Source of the DNA: Hungateiclostridiaceae bacterium UBA3934 | Lineage (GTDB): Bacteria; Bacillota; Clostridia; Acetivibrionales; DTU013 | Length of the DNA: 12,852 nucleotides | Direction: 5' to 3' | NCBI GenBank assembly: GCA_002385815.1 | Contig: DGEE01000139.1 | Location: 1-12,852 of the forward strand | Shown here: positions 1 through 6,727 of the stretch, in pieces | Layout: each line of letters begins with the position of its first letter | Position numbering within the stretch: position 1 is the stretch's first letter | Made by a program: the position numbers and the translations under genes | Notes under the pieces: model-generated | Told to the model about the DNA's origin: nothing | The model's database searches: none | Seen by the model: only the letters and a program-made list of their open reading frames with translations

Positions 1-110
1 CTGTTGAGCAACTTGGCCAATGCCGTTGCAGCATTGCCTGCACCAATGTTCCCTATTTCCCTCAATACATCGATATGAATGCTGTTGAGATCATTAATAT
101 TCTTAACCAT
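1..110 (-). CDS. cheC: CheC, CheY-P phosphatase, N-terminal fragment (cut by window edge)
   Basis: Only the first 36 codons are in the window; the gene continues past base 1. The fragment ends in LREIGNIGAGNAATALAKLL, the first conserved helix of the CheC/CheX/FliY phosphatase family. Residues D14, E18 and N21 fit the family's (D/S)xxxExxN active-site pattern, so this half-site should be active. CheC dephosphorylates CheY-P and, in Bacillus, partners CheD in receptor adaptation. The ATG at 110 follows a good Shine-Dalgarno (GGGAGAAGGTG) and lies 34 bases after the cheW stop, so it is the last visible gene of the operon. FliY shares this motif, but the position directly after cheW and the lack of an upstream FliM-binding peptide favour CheC. 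Whether the second motif and the rest are intact cannot be seen. Confidence 0.88.
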   Translation of the reverse strand, partial: MVKNINDLNSIHIDVLREIGNIGAGNAATALAKLLN

Positions 111-144
111 GACACCTTCTCCCGTTCAAACCATACATCCACAC

Positions 145-600
145 CTATGTGGCGGACTCTTCCAACATCACGATCTTCTCCAGATCCAGGAGCGTTATGA
201 TCCTGCCGTCTGCTTTTCCTACCCCTGTAAGATATTCAAGTGATTTTTCGCCTGCAATATTTGAAACACTCTCTGTTGTCTCATCATCAAGCTCCACGAC
301 CTCTGCAACAGAGTCCACTATCAACCCGATAGACAGATCATCCAGTTTCAGGATGATTATTCTGGTATCTTCGTTGTACACATCATCAGAAAGTCCGAAT
401 TTCAAGCGAAGGCTTATTACCGGTATGATCTCACCTCTGAGATTGATCACTCCCTTGAGAAATGCCGGCTGTTTTGGCACTCTGGTGATTTCCATGTCCT
501 TTTCTATTATAGTCGAGATTTTGCCGATTTCTATGCCAAATTCGTCTTCTTCGAGCTTGAATACCAGGTATTTTTTTGCTTCCGACGTCTGATCCGCCAT
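145..600 (-). CDS. cheW: CheW chemotaxis coupling protein
   Basis: CheW is a cytoplasmic scaffold that couples the CheA kinase to chemoreceptors. The 151-residue product is a single CheW domain of usual length. It has the family pattern: an opening beta strand YLVFKLEEDEFGIEI (about residues 11-25), the ITRVPKQPAFLKGVINLRGEIIPVISL core (split as ITRVP at 38-42 and VINLRG at 51-56), and a C-terminal strand GRIITLLDLEKI (132-143). I place the start at the ATG ending at 600 because GAAGGGGG sits 7 bases upstream and because the protein then aligns with Bacillus CheW. A longer form from a TTG at 636 would add 12 residues (MFGTDLFEGGSD) and also has a purine-rich site. The gene follows cheA by about 50 bases and precedes cheC. 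Confidence 0.97.
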   Translation of the reverse strand: MADQTSEAKKYLVFKLEEDEFGIEIGKISTIIEKDMEITRVPKQPAFLKGVINLRGEIIPVISLRLKFGLSDDVYNEDTRIIILKLDDLSIGLIVDSVAEVVELDDETTESVSNIAGEKSLEYLTGVGKADGRIITLLDLEKIVMLEESAT

Positions 601-607
601 ATCAGAA

Positions 608-615
608 CCCCCTTC
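608..615 (-). promoter_or_regulatory. Ribosome binding site deciding the cheW start
   Basis: On the minus strand GAAGGGGG lies 7 bases before the ATG at 600, which is ideal spacing. A second purine-rich stretch, AAGGAAAAGGTG at 639-650, lies just after the cheA stop and could serve a TTG at 636 in the same frame. The ATG start is preferred on codon type, spacing and protein length. Confidence 0.65.
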
Positions 616-649
616 AAATAAATCTGTTCCGAACAATGCACCTTTTCCT

Positions 650-2713
650 TTAATAAGCCAGCGAATTTACATCAAGTATCAGGGCAACATTGCCGTCACC
701 AAGTATAGTAGCACTGGTGATTACCTTTGTCCCTGACAGATACTTGCCCAGAGATTTCTGGACAATCTCCTGCTGTCCGATGATCCTGTCAACCATGAAC
801 CCTGTGAGCCGTTCACCTTTCTTTACGATTACAAGGGTCATGATCTTCTGTTCCTCATCACTCTCTCCCGGCACTTCAAGTGCGTCCTTCAGCCTGACAA
901 CCGGGATCACTGTATCCCTGTACATGACTACTTCCTGCTTCTGTACCATTTTTATGTCTTCAGGAGTTATGTTTATTATTTTATGTACAGAACTGAGCTG
1001 GATAGCGTACTTCTCTTCTCCTATCAATACAAGCAGTGCCTGGATGATAGCAAGTGTAAGAGGCAGTCTGATAAAGAACCTGCTGCCTTTCCCAAGCTCA
1101 GTTTCCACTTCTACAGTACCGCCCAGAGCCTCTATCTTGGTTTTTACTACGTCAAGACCCACACCTCTTCCGGAAAGGTCTGTTATTTTATCTGCAGTAC
1201 TGAAACTCGGCTTGAACAGGAAATCGATGACATCTTTCTTTGACAGGTTTGCCGCTATTTCCCGTGACACCAGGCCGCGTTCTATTATCTTTTGCCTGAC
1301 CTTTTCCACATTGATGCCCTGACCATCGTCACCTACTTCTATGACCACATTGTTGCCATCCTGATAAGCTTTAAGCTCGATCTTTCCGGATTCCGGCTTA
1401 CCCAGCCTTTTTCTTTGCTCCCTGGGCTCGATCCCATGATCACAGGAATTCCTGAGAAGGTGGATAAGGGGATCGCCGATCTCATCTATGACAGTCCTGT
1501 CCAGTTCCGTATCGATACCTGACATCTCAAGTTCCACTTCCTTACCCAGTTCTCTGGACACGTCCCTGATCATTCTCGGGAAGCGGTTGAATACTGTTTC
1601 GACAGGTACCATCCTCACCTTCATTACTGCATCATGAAGATTCGTAGTTATTCGCTCAAGGTACTCGATTGCTTCTACATACTGCTGTGTCCTCTCGATA
1701 CCCTCAAGCCCTTCAAGGCGCGTCTTCTGGATTATGAGCTCACTCACCAGGTTCAGCAGCACATCAAGCCTGTCTATGTCAACTCTCACAGTCTTGCCTG
1801 TCTTGGTCTTCCTGGCTATGGCTTCCGTTTTATCCTGGCTGGAGATAAGCGACTGCTTGATATCTGCCGGTACATTTATCTGCTCCTGCAGGAGCTGGTC
1901 ATCCGCCGCTGTCGCTGATGCTGACTCGTTCTTTTCCTTGATCAGTTTTATTATGACCTCATCGACTTCTGCAATAGAAATGAGGTCTTTTTTGATAGTG
2001 GCTTCTTCTGCCTTGGTTAGTACAATCACTGTAAATTCGAAATCAAATTTTTCATCCTCGATATCCTGTACATTTGGCACGGATTTTATAATCTCTGAAT
2101 GTCTCTCAAGAGTCTTGAATATTATGAAAGCTCTTGCAGATTTCAAGAGACAGCCCTTATTGAGCTTCACTGTGATCTGGTAGGCACTGTTCCCTAAATC
2201 TGCCGCCTTGTTGATGATATTGGTCTCGTACTGATCCAGTTGCAGATCAGCAGCGATCCCCGGAGCTCCTTTCGAGACAGGTGAAGCATCGGCTTTAGCC
2301 TGTTCAGGTGCTTTTTCACTGACTGGCTTTCTGTTCTTCAGCAGATCTGAAAGCACATCTGACAATCCCTTACTGTCCTGATCTCCTTCTGTGCCCGTTT
2401 CGACTATGTTCGCCGTATAGTTCTCCAGTACATCCAGACATTTGAAAAGGATATCGACAAGATCTGAGCTGATTTCAATCTCATTATTTCTAAGGGCGTG
2501 TAATACATTCTCCATATCATGGGTCAATTTGGACATCTTATTGAAGCCCATAGTCCCGGCCATACCCTTGATAGTGTGTGCCACTCTGAATATCTCGTTA
2601 AGCACCGCTCGGTCACCGGGGTTTTTTTCAAGTTGTAACAGACTTTGATTCAAGCTTTGTAAATGCTCCTTGCTTTCCTCGATAAAAATCTCCAAATATT
2701 GACTCATGTCCAT
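650..2713 (-). CDS. cheA: CheA chemotaxis histidine kinase
   Basis: CheA autophosphorylates and passes phosphate to CheY and CheB under receptor control. At 687 residues it has the full P1-P5 layout. P1 (Hpt, about 1-105) carries the phosphorylated His46 in RVAHTIKGMAGTMGF. A charged linker (125-160) leads to P2, the CheY/CheB docking domain (about 165-260). After a second linker comes P3, the dimerisation helices (about 305-370, RVDIDRLDVLLNLVSELII). P4 is the HATPase domain, with N box HLLRNSCDHGIE (418-429), G1 box VGDDGQGI (460-467) and G2 box GRGVGLDVV (515-523). P5 is a CheW-like regulatory domain (about 555-687). All catalytic motifs look intact. The ATG at 2713 overlaps the cheB stop by one base (TAATG), with GGTGGAG 5 bases upstream; an ATG two codons in (MSQYLE) is less well spaced. 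Translation is probably coupled to cheB. Confidence 0.98.
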   Translation of the reverse strand: MDMSQYLEIFIEESKEHLQSLNQSLLQLEKNPGDRAVLNEIFRVAHTIKGMAGTMGFNKMSKLTHDMENVLHALRNNEIEISSDLVDILFKCLDVLENYTANIVETGTEGDQDSKGLSDVLSDLLKNRKPVSEKAPEQAKADASPVSKGAPGIAADLQLDQYETNIINKAADLGNSAYQITVKLNKGCLLKSARAFIIFKTLERHSEIIKSVPNVQDIEDEKFDFEFTVIVLTKAEEATIKKDLISIAEVDEVIIKLIKEKNESASATAADDQLLQEQINVPADIKQSLISSQDKTEAIARKTKTGKTVRVDIDRLDVLLNLVSELIIQKTRLEGLEGIERTQQYVEAIEYLERITTNLHDAVMKVRMVPVETVFNRFPRMIRDVSRELGKEVELEMSGIDTELDRTVIDEIGDPLIHLLRNSCDHGIEPREQRKRLGKPESGKIELKAYQDGNNVVIEVGDDGQGINVEKVRQKIIERGLVSREIAANLSKKDVIDFLFKPSFSTADKITDLSGRGVGLDVVKTKIEALGGTVEVETELGKGSRFFIRLPLTLAIIQALLVLIGEEKYAIQLSSVHKIINITPEDIKMVQKQEVVMYRDTVIPVVRLKDALEVPGESDEEQKIMTLVIVKKGERLTGFMVDRIIGQQEIVQKSLGKYLSGTKVITSATILGDGNVALILDVNSLAY

Positions 2714-3777
2714 TATTGCTCCACCCCCATATATTTGACTATCATACCAGCTATTTCCTTCAACGGAACAACTGCATCCGCCAGCCCGCTGTTTACCACG
2801 GCCTTGGGCATCCCATAAACGACAGATGACATTTCATCCTGGCATATGACTACTCCTTTGTTATGCTCCTTTATGCTCATCACACCATCCTTGCCATCGT
2901 TTCCCATCCCTGTCATGATAACTCCTATGACATTTGGAAACCTGGTTCTTGCTATTGATTTCATCAGTACATTCACTGAAGGTCTGTGACCCTTCACAGG
3001 TTCATCTTTTGTAAGTCTTATCTTCATTTTGCCGTCATCGTCCTTCCGCACTTCCATGTGGTAGTCGCCAGGTGCGATATATACATGCCCCGGACGAATA
3101 AGTTCATCGTCTTCGCCTTCCTTGACTGTCATTCCGCTTATCGAATCCAGCCTTTCTGCCAGGGACCTGGTAAAGCCGGGCGGCATATGCTGCACCACCA
3201 GTACAGCAGCCGGTATATCTTCCGGGATATATGGTATGACCTCCTGCAGTGCCCTGGGACCTCCCGTCGATGTACCTATGGCAATCAGGGCTTTGATTTC
3301 TGTGCACTTGTGCCTGTGTTCCAAAGCCGCCTGTGCCTGTCCGGTCTTTTTACGGGAAGTCTGTTTCTTTCTGCTGAAACCATAAGCCATCCTTATCTTC
3401 TTGATTATCTCATCCTTCTTTTGCTCTCCTGATATATCAAATATATTGGAGGGCTTTGTTATGAAGTCGATGGCACCTGATTCCAGCGCTTCTATCGTAG
3501 CTTTTCCTCCATCTACAGTCAAACTGCTGAGCATTATCACAGGTGTATCAGTTATATTCTGAAGCTCCCTGAGACATGTCAGCCCATCCATTGAAGGCAT
3601 ATTAAGATCCAAAGTTATGACATCAGGATGGAGTTCCCTTGCCATGTCAAGAGCCTCCAGCCCATTTTTGGCTGTTCCGACAACTTTGATGTCATGGGTG
3701 CTGTCCAATATATCCTGCAGCACCTTCCGCATGAAAGCAGAATCATCGATCACAAGGACTTCTATTGTTTCCGCCAT
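2713..3777 (-). CDS. cheB: CheB protein-glutamate methylesterase/deamidase
   Basis: CheB removes methyl groups from receptor glutamates, and deamidates glutamines, during adaptation. The 354-residue protein has an N-terminal receiver domain (about 1-120) with acidic pocket D11/D12, phospho-acceptor D57 (VITLDLNMP) and K108 (FITKPS). A basic linker (about 120-160, with RKKQTSRKKTG) joins it to the C-terminal esterase domain (about 160-350). The catalytic triad is visible: S170 in IGTSTGGP, H197 in VVQHMPPGF and D294 in MTGMGNDGKDG. All key residues are present, so it should be a working, CheA-dependent enzyme. It starts 3 bases after the PilZ gene stop and shares one base with cheA. AAGGGG and GG-rich sequence inside the end of the PilZ gene serve as its ribosome site. 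Confidence 0.98.
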   Translation of the reverse strand: MAETIEVLVIDDSAFMRKVLQDILDSTHDIKVVGTAKNGLEALDMARELHPDVITLDLNMPSMDGLTCLRELQNITDTPVIMLSSLTVDGGKATIEALESGAIDFITKPSNIFDISGEQKKDEIIKKIRMAYGFSRKKQTSRKKTGQAQAALEHRHKCTEIKALIAIGTSTGGPRALQEVIPYIPEDIPAAVLVVQHMPPGFTRSLAERLDSISGMTVKEGEDDELIRPGHVYIAPGDYHMEVRKDDDGKMKIRLTKDEPVKGHRPSVNVLMKSIARTRFPNVIGVIMTGMGNDGKDGVMSIKEHNKGVVICQDEMSSVVYGMPKAVVNSGLADAVVPLKEIAGMIVKYMGVEQ

Positions 3778-3780
3778 CTT

Positions 3781-4473
3781 CTATTCCAACCCCTTTCTGA
3801 GTAGTTTACGTTGTTCTCTGAATATGTATTTTATTACTGCTTCTCTTTCTTTTTCATCTATATCGACATAAGCTACGCCTGCAGCATATCTGTATCGGCC
3901 TGCATTCCCTGTGCGTTCGAATCTGACTATTTTACCGAAAAAACGTATCTTCTGGTTATTTTCACCAAAAAGTTCACATTCCACATATGTACCGGGCTCA
4001 AGTCTCTCATCGAGCAAAATGCGTATCCCGCCACCACTCATATCGCTGGTGATCGTTTTTCTGAACGGGATTTCGCTGTTGTTCCTGTCCTTTAAAGATC
4101 TTAATACCCTGTATTTCACATCCAGATAACAATCCAGTCTGAAAAAGCTTCGCCTCTGTATCTTCTCTATGCTGTCGAGCTGCTCTATCAAAAGCAGGTG
4201 CAGATTGTCGATCACCAGCCTCTCCCTGATTGCAGCCCTGAAACTGTAAAGGCTCAGTAACTTACCCTGCCTTTTGAGGAAATAAACATTATATACTGAA
4301 CCCTTTTCCAGCGGCATAATCCTGCCTTCAAAAATAGGAGCGGTTATAGCAGCCGTACCATCGCTTTCGACCCATTCGAAACTGCTCACGTAGACAGGTC
4401 TGGTGTCACTGTCCGTGTAAACCTCCGGCTCAAGTTCCAGTCTTGTACCTGTTCCAATATCAGCCAGTTCCAT
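3781..4473 (-). CDS. YcgR/YpfA-type PilZ-domain c-di-GMP receptor (flagellar brake)
   Basis: The N-terminal half (about 30-95) resembles the YcgR-type PilZN domain. The C-terminal half is a PilZ domain with both c-di-GMP binding motifs: RSFFR (RxxxR; residues 108-112 from the start chosen here) and DMSGGG (D/NxSxxG; 144-149). Proteins of this build (YcgR in enterics, YpfA/DgrA in Bacillus) bind c-di-GMP and slow the flagellar motor or change its rotational bias. Placement between flhG and cheB, with only 3 bases before cheB, means it is made together with motor and chemotaxis proteins, which supports a flagellar role. I chose the ATG ending at 4473 (230 residues, MELADIG...) because AGGAG is 6 bases upstream; an ATG two codons earlier (4479) abuts the Shine-Dalgarno with no spacing. 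No transmembrane segment is evident. Function is inferred from domain and context. Confidence 0.9.
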   Translation of the reverse strand: MELADIGTGTRLELEPEVYTDSDTRPVYVSSFEWVESDGTAAITAPIFEGRIMPLEKGSVYNVYFLKRQGKLLSLYSFRAAIRERLVIDNLHLLLIEQLDSIEKIQRRSFFRLDCYLDVKYRVLRSLKDRNNSEIPFRKTITSDMSGGGIRILLDERLEPGTYVECELFGENNQKIRFFGKIVRFERTGNAGRYRYAAGVAYVDIDEKEREAVIKYIFREQRKLLRKGLE

Positions 4474-4479
4474 GCACAT

Positions 4480-4484
4480 CTCCT
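4480..4484 (-). promoter_or_regulatory. Ribosome binding site deciding the PilZ-gene start
   Basis: Minus-strand AGGAG directly touches the upstream ATG (4479) but lies 6 bases before the ATG at 4473. That spacing makes the second ATG the likely start. Confidence 0.7.
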
Positions 4485-4492
4485 GCAGCTCA

Positions 4493-5404
4493 TTATGTTC
4501 TCATGAAGCTGACAAGTCTGTTGAGAAATCCTCTGATACCGTAGTTTTGCTGTGTTTTGCCATCGTCTTCTTTGTTGACCAGCTTCGCCGAAATCTCCCT
4601 GATATTCCTTGCAGCGTAGCTCTTAGGATAAATCAGCATAAACGGCTGCTGCTGTTTTACTGCTCTTGCCACAGCTTCATCATTCAGTATATACCCTGCC
4701 GGCTCCAGCTTGAGACCTAAAAACCTGTCAGCCACCAGCACAAGCTTGTTCAGTACATCATTTGCTTCTGTGGTGGTCTCAGCTCTGTTGACCACAAGTC
4801 TTATACTCTTTGTCTTGTCCCTGTTGGAGACCATCTTTATCAGCGCATATGCATCTGTTATCGATGTAGGCTCAGGTGTCGTTACCAACAGGACCTCATC
4901 CGCAGCCATTATGAAGCTCATTACACTATCGGACAGACCGGCACCGGTATCTACGATGATGATATCTGCCAATTTATCAAGTAGTGCCATGTTCTCTATA
5001 AACCTTGCTATCTGATGCCTGTCCAGCTTCAGCAACTCCTCGACTCCTGAACCGCCGGATATGAACCTTGTGTTGCTGGGGCCATCAGTCAATATCTCCA
5101 ATATGTTTTTTCTGTTCTTTATAACATCCAGCAAAGTATGCTGGGGTACTATCCCGAACAAAACATCTATATTTGCCAGACCGAAATCTGCATCAAGTAT
5201 CACTACTCTGTTTCCCTGTTCACTCAGTGCTATGGCCAGGTTGATGGTAATATTCGTTTTCCCGACTCCGCCTTTTCCGCTGGTTACTGTGATTACCCTT
5301 GCCGATCGCTTGGGTACTATTGCCGGCAAAGCCATCCTGTTGCCCAATTGTTTCTGCTTCAGCTCCTCTATTACCTGCCTGAGTTTTTCTGCCTGATCCA
5401 TCAT
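4493..5404 (-). CDS. flhG: FlhG (YlxH/MinD-like) ATPase, flagellar number regulator
   Basis: A MinD/ParA-type ATPase of 303 residues. It has a deviant Walker A GKGGVGKT (43-50, signature Lys44, nucleotide Lys49), a switch I segment DADFGLANID (71-80) and a Walker B/switch II VDTGAGL (151-157). The N-terminus MMDQAEKLRQ contains the DQAxxLR motif through which Bacillus FlhG stimulates the GTPase of FlhF. The C-terminus (GIRGFLNRLVSFM, about 289-301) is likely the amphipathic membrane-targeting helix seen in MinD-like proteins. FlhG limits and positions flagella by acting on FlhF and on C-ring assembly. The ATG at 5404 overlaps the flhF stop (ATGA), with GGGGAG 9 bases upstream, so the FlhF/FlhG pair is probably translationally coupled. 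The gene ends in tandem stops TAA TGA. Confidence 0.97.
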   Translation of the reverse strand: MMDQAEKLRQVIEELKQKQLGNRMALPAIVPKRSARVITVTSGKGGVGKTNITINLAIALSEQGNRVVILDADFGLANIDVLFGIVPQHTLLDVIKNRKNILEILTDGPSNTRFISGGSGVEELLKLDRHQIARFIENMALLDKLADIIIVDTGAGLSDSVMSFIMAADEVLLVTTPEPTSITDAYALIKMVSNRDKTKSIRLVVNRAETTTEANDVLNKLVLVADRFLGLKLEPAGYILNDEAVARAVKQQQPFMLIYPKSYAARNIREISAKLVNKEDDGKTQQNYGIRGFLNRLVSFMRT

Positions 5405-6633
5405 CTGGTGCAGCTCCCCATAAGATTCTTCGTGATCTTGTCTATGTTTGCCGTTTCAATATCATCAGGCACGCTTTGTCCGGTCGTTATATATGAAAGG
5501 CTCTTCCCCGTCATATATCTGACATTGAGTATGATCCCCAGTACAGGGGTCTCGTCGGCTTTTGTGAATAACAGCTTGTAATCACTCAAAAAGCTGTAAC
5601 TGTTCAATATCTCCCTGCAATTCCTCTGGCTCGTTGTGGCGCTGAGGACCAGGTATACTTCGTCAGCAGCGGAAGCAGCTATAAGTGCCTTGAGTTCTTC
5701 AAACTGCGCCTTATTCTTGTGGCTCCTTCCGGCTGTGTCTATGAGTATCAGGTCCTTATCCGAGTGAAGACTGACTGCCTCTTTCATCTCAGCCGGTGTA
5801 TATGCCACCGATACCGGAATACCCAAAATCTCAGCATATGTCTTCAATTGTTCAACCGCTGCTATCCTGTATGTATCAGCAGTTATCAGACCAACTGTCT
5901 TTTTTCTGTTCAACAGGTAATTTGCAGCTATTTTTGCCAGCGTTGTGGTTTTGCCCACTCCCGTCGGTCCAACAAATATGACTGTCACAGGCTTGCCGTT
6001 ACTCTTGTCCTGTATCGTATCGGGCTTGCCAAGCAAACCGGCTATAATGCCCGATAACTGTGCCGCCATATCATTGACACCTGCTGATGAAGACAATCTG
6101 GCTGCGGCCGCGTTTACCAGCTTTCTTGCTATTTCAGGTTCAACCTCATTCTTTACAAGGTTATTGTAAAAAACTTCTGTTACACTCTCTTTCGGATCCC
6201 TTAGCTTGTCAGCGGCGGCTCCGTGAGAGGGTTTTTCACTGTTCATCACCCGTGCATATAGCTTACTGAGGACATCTTCAATATTTGATATTTTATTCTC
6301 CAGATCCGTTATTTTTTCCTCCTTTTCGTCTGAATTTACAGCGTAATTCGACACGGGAGGTTGATTTGATGCAGAGTGGACAGCCGGAGTGGTCCTCTGT
6401 CTGGAGGCAGATTCTGTCACTGATGCTTGCCCTGAATTCCTGCTGTCATGTCCATGCACATTATATTCATCGATAGCTGCCAGCACTTCTGTCATTGGCT
6501 TGGAAAACAGCCCCAGCAGACCTTTTTTCCTGACTTTTCTCGTGTTCAGGATAAGTGCTTCGCTGCCAAGATCCATCTTCACTTTCAGAATAGCTTCCTG
6601 CGTGTTTTTTGCCACATAGCGGCGAATCTTCAT
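5401..6633 (-). CDS. flhF: FlhF, SRP-like GTPase for flagellar placement
   Basis: FlhF is the third SRP-type GTPase, after Ffh and FtsY, and directs where flagella are built. The 410-residue protein has an N-terminal B domain start (MKIRRYVAKNTQEAILKVK), a low-complexity Ser/Thr/Gln-rich linker (about 58-100) and a short coiled-coil-like stretch (103-128). The NG GTPase follows: G1 GPTGVGKTT (222-230), the insertion-box region DTYRIAAVEQLKTYAEIL (253-270), G3 DTAGRS (299-304), G4 TKAD (357-360) and closing loop TTGQSVPDDIE (383-393). The G4 motif is TKAD where most SRP GTPases have TKLD; the specificity residues T, K and D are kept. The ATG at 6633 has GAGGAG 3 bases upstream. It follows flhA by a 94-base gap with promoter-like sequence, and overlaps flhG at its end. 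Confidence 0.97.
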   Translation of the reverse strand: MKIRRYVAKNTQEAILKVKMDLGSEALILNTRKVRKKGLLGLFSKPMTEVLAAIDEYNVHGHDSRNSGQASVTESASRQRTTPAVHSASNQPPVSNYAVNSDEKEEKITDLENKISNIEDVLSKLYARVMNSEKPSHGAAADKLRDPKESVTEVFYNNLVKNEVEPEIARKLVNAAAARLSSSAGVNDMAAQLSGIIAGLLGKPDTIQDKSNGKPVTVIFVGPTGVGKTTTLAKIAANYLLNRKKTVGLITADTYRIAAVEQLKTYAEILGIPVSVAYTPAEMKEAVSLHSDKDLILIDTAGRSHKNKAQFEELKALIAASAADEVYLVLSATTSQRNCREILNSYSFLSDYKLLFTKADETPVLGIILNVRYMTGKSLSYITTGQSVPDDIETANIDKITKNLMGSCTR

Positions 6634-6672
6634 GGTCTCCTCACTTATCTGCTGTTCTTATGTTCTCTCAAT

Positions 6673-6701
6673 ATTTTATCATAAAACAATGTGTTTTACC
6701 A
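6673..6701 (-). promoter_or_regulatory. Possible internal promoter upstream of flhF (extended -10)
   Basis: In the flhA-flhF gap the minus strand reads TGATAAAAT (6673-6681), an extended -10 with 5 of 6 matches to TATAAT. A weak -35-like TGGTAA (3 of 6) lies 17 bases upstream (6696-6701). Initiation would give an untranslated leader of about 30 bases ahead of flhF. No sigma-28-type (TAAA/GCCGATAA) promoter is visible here. AT-rich sequence can produce such matches by chance. Confidence 0.3.
6682..6698. repeat. Perfect 7-bp inverted repeat in the flhA-flhF gap
   Basis: TAAAACA ATG TGTTTTA on the plus strand is a perfect 7+7 palindrome with a 3-base centre. It lies inside the spacer of the possible flhF promoter. 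It could be an operator half-site pair, or a weak AT-rich hairpin in the transcript. A direct repeat ATGTGTT (6689-6695 and 6705-6711, period 16) overlaps it. No binding protein can be named. Confidence 0.45.
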
Positions 6702-6727
6702 TTTATGTGTTAAATCGACACAAGCCT

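Noticed and set aside
149..592. Plus-strand frame opposite cheW
   Set aside because: It is a shadow of cheW with Ser-rich low-complexity content.
690..1322. Plus-strand open frame of 210 codons opposite cheA
   Set aside because: It mirrors the cheA P4/P5 region, is Ser/Thr-rich with no recognisable motif, and lacks operon context on that strand.
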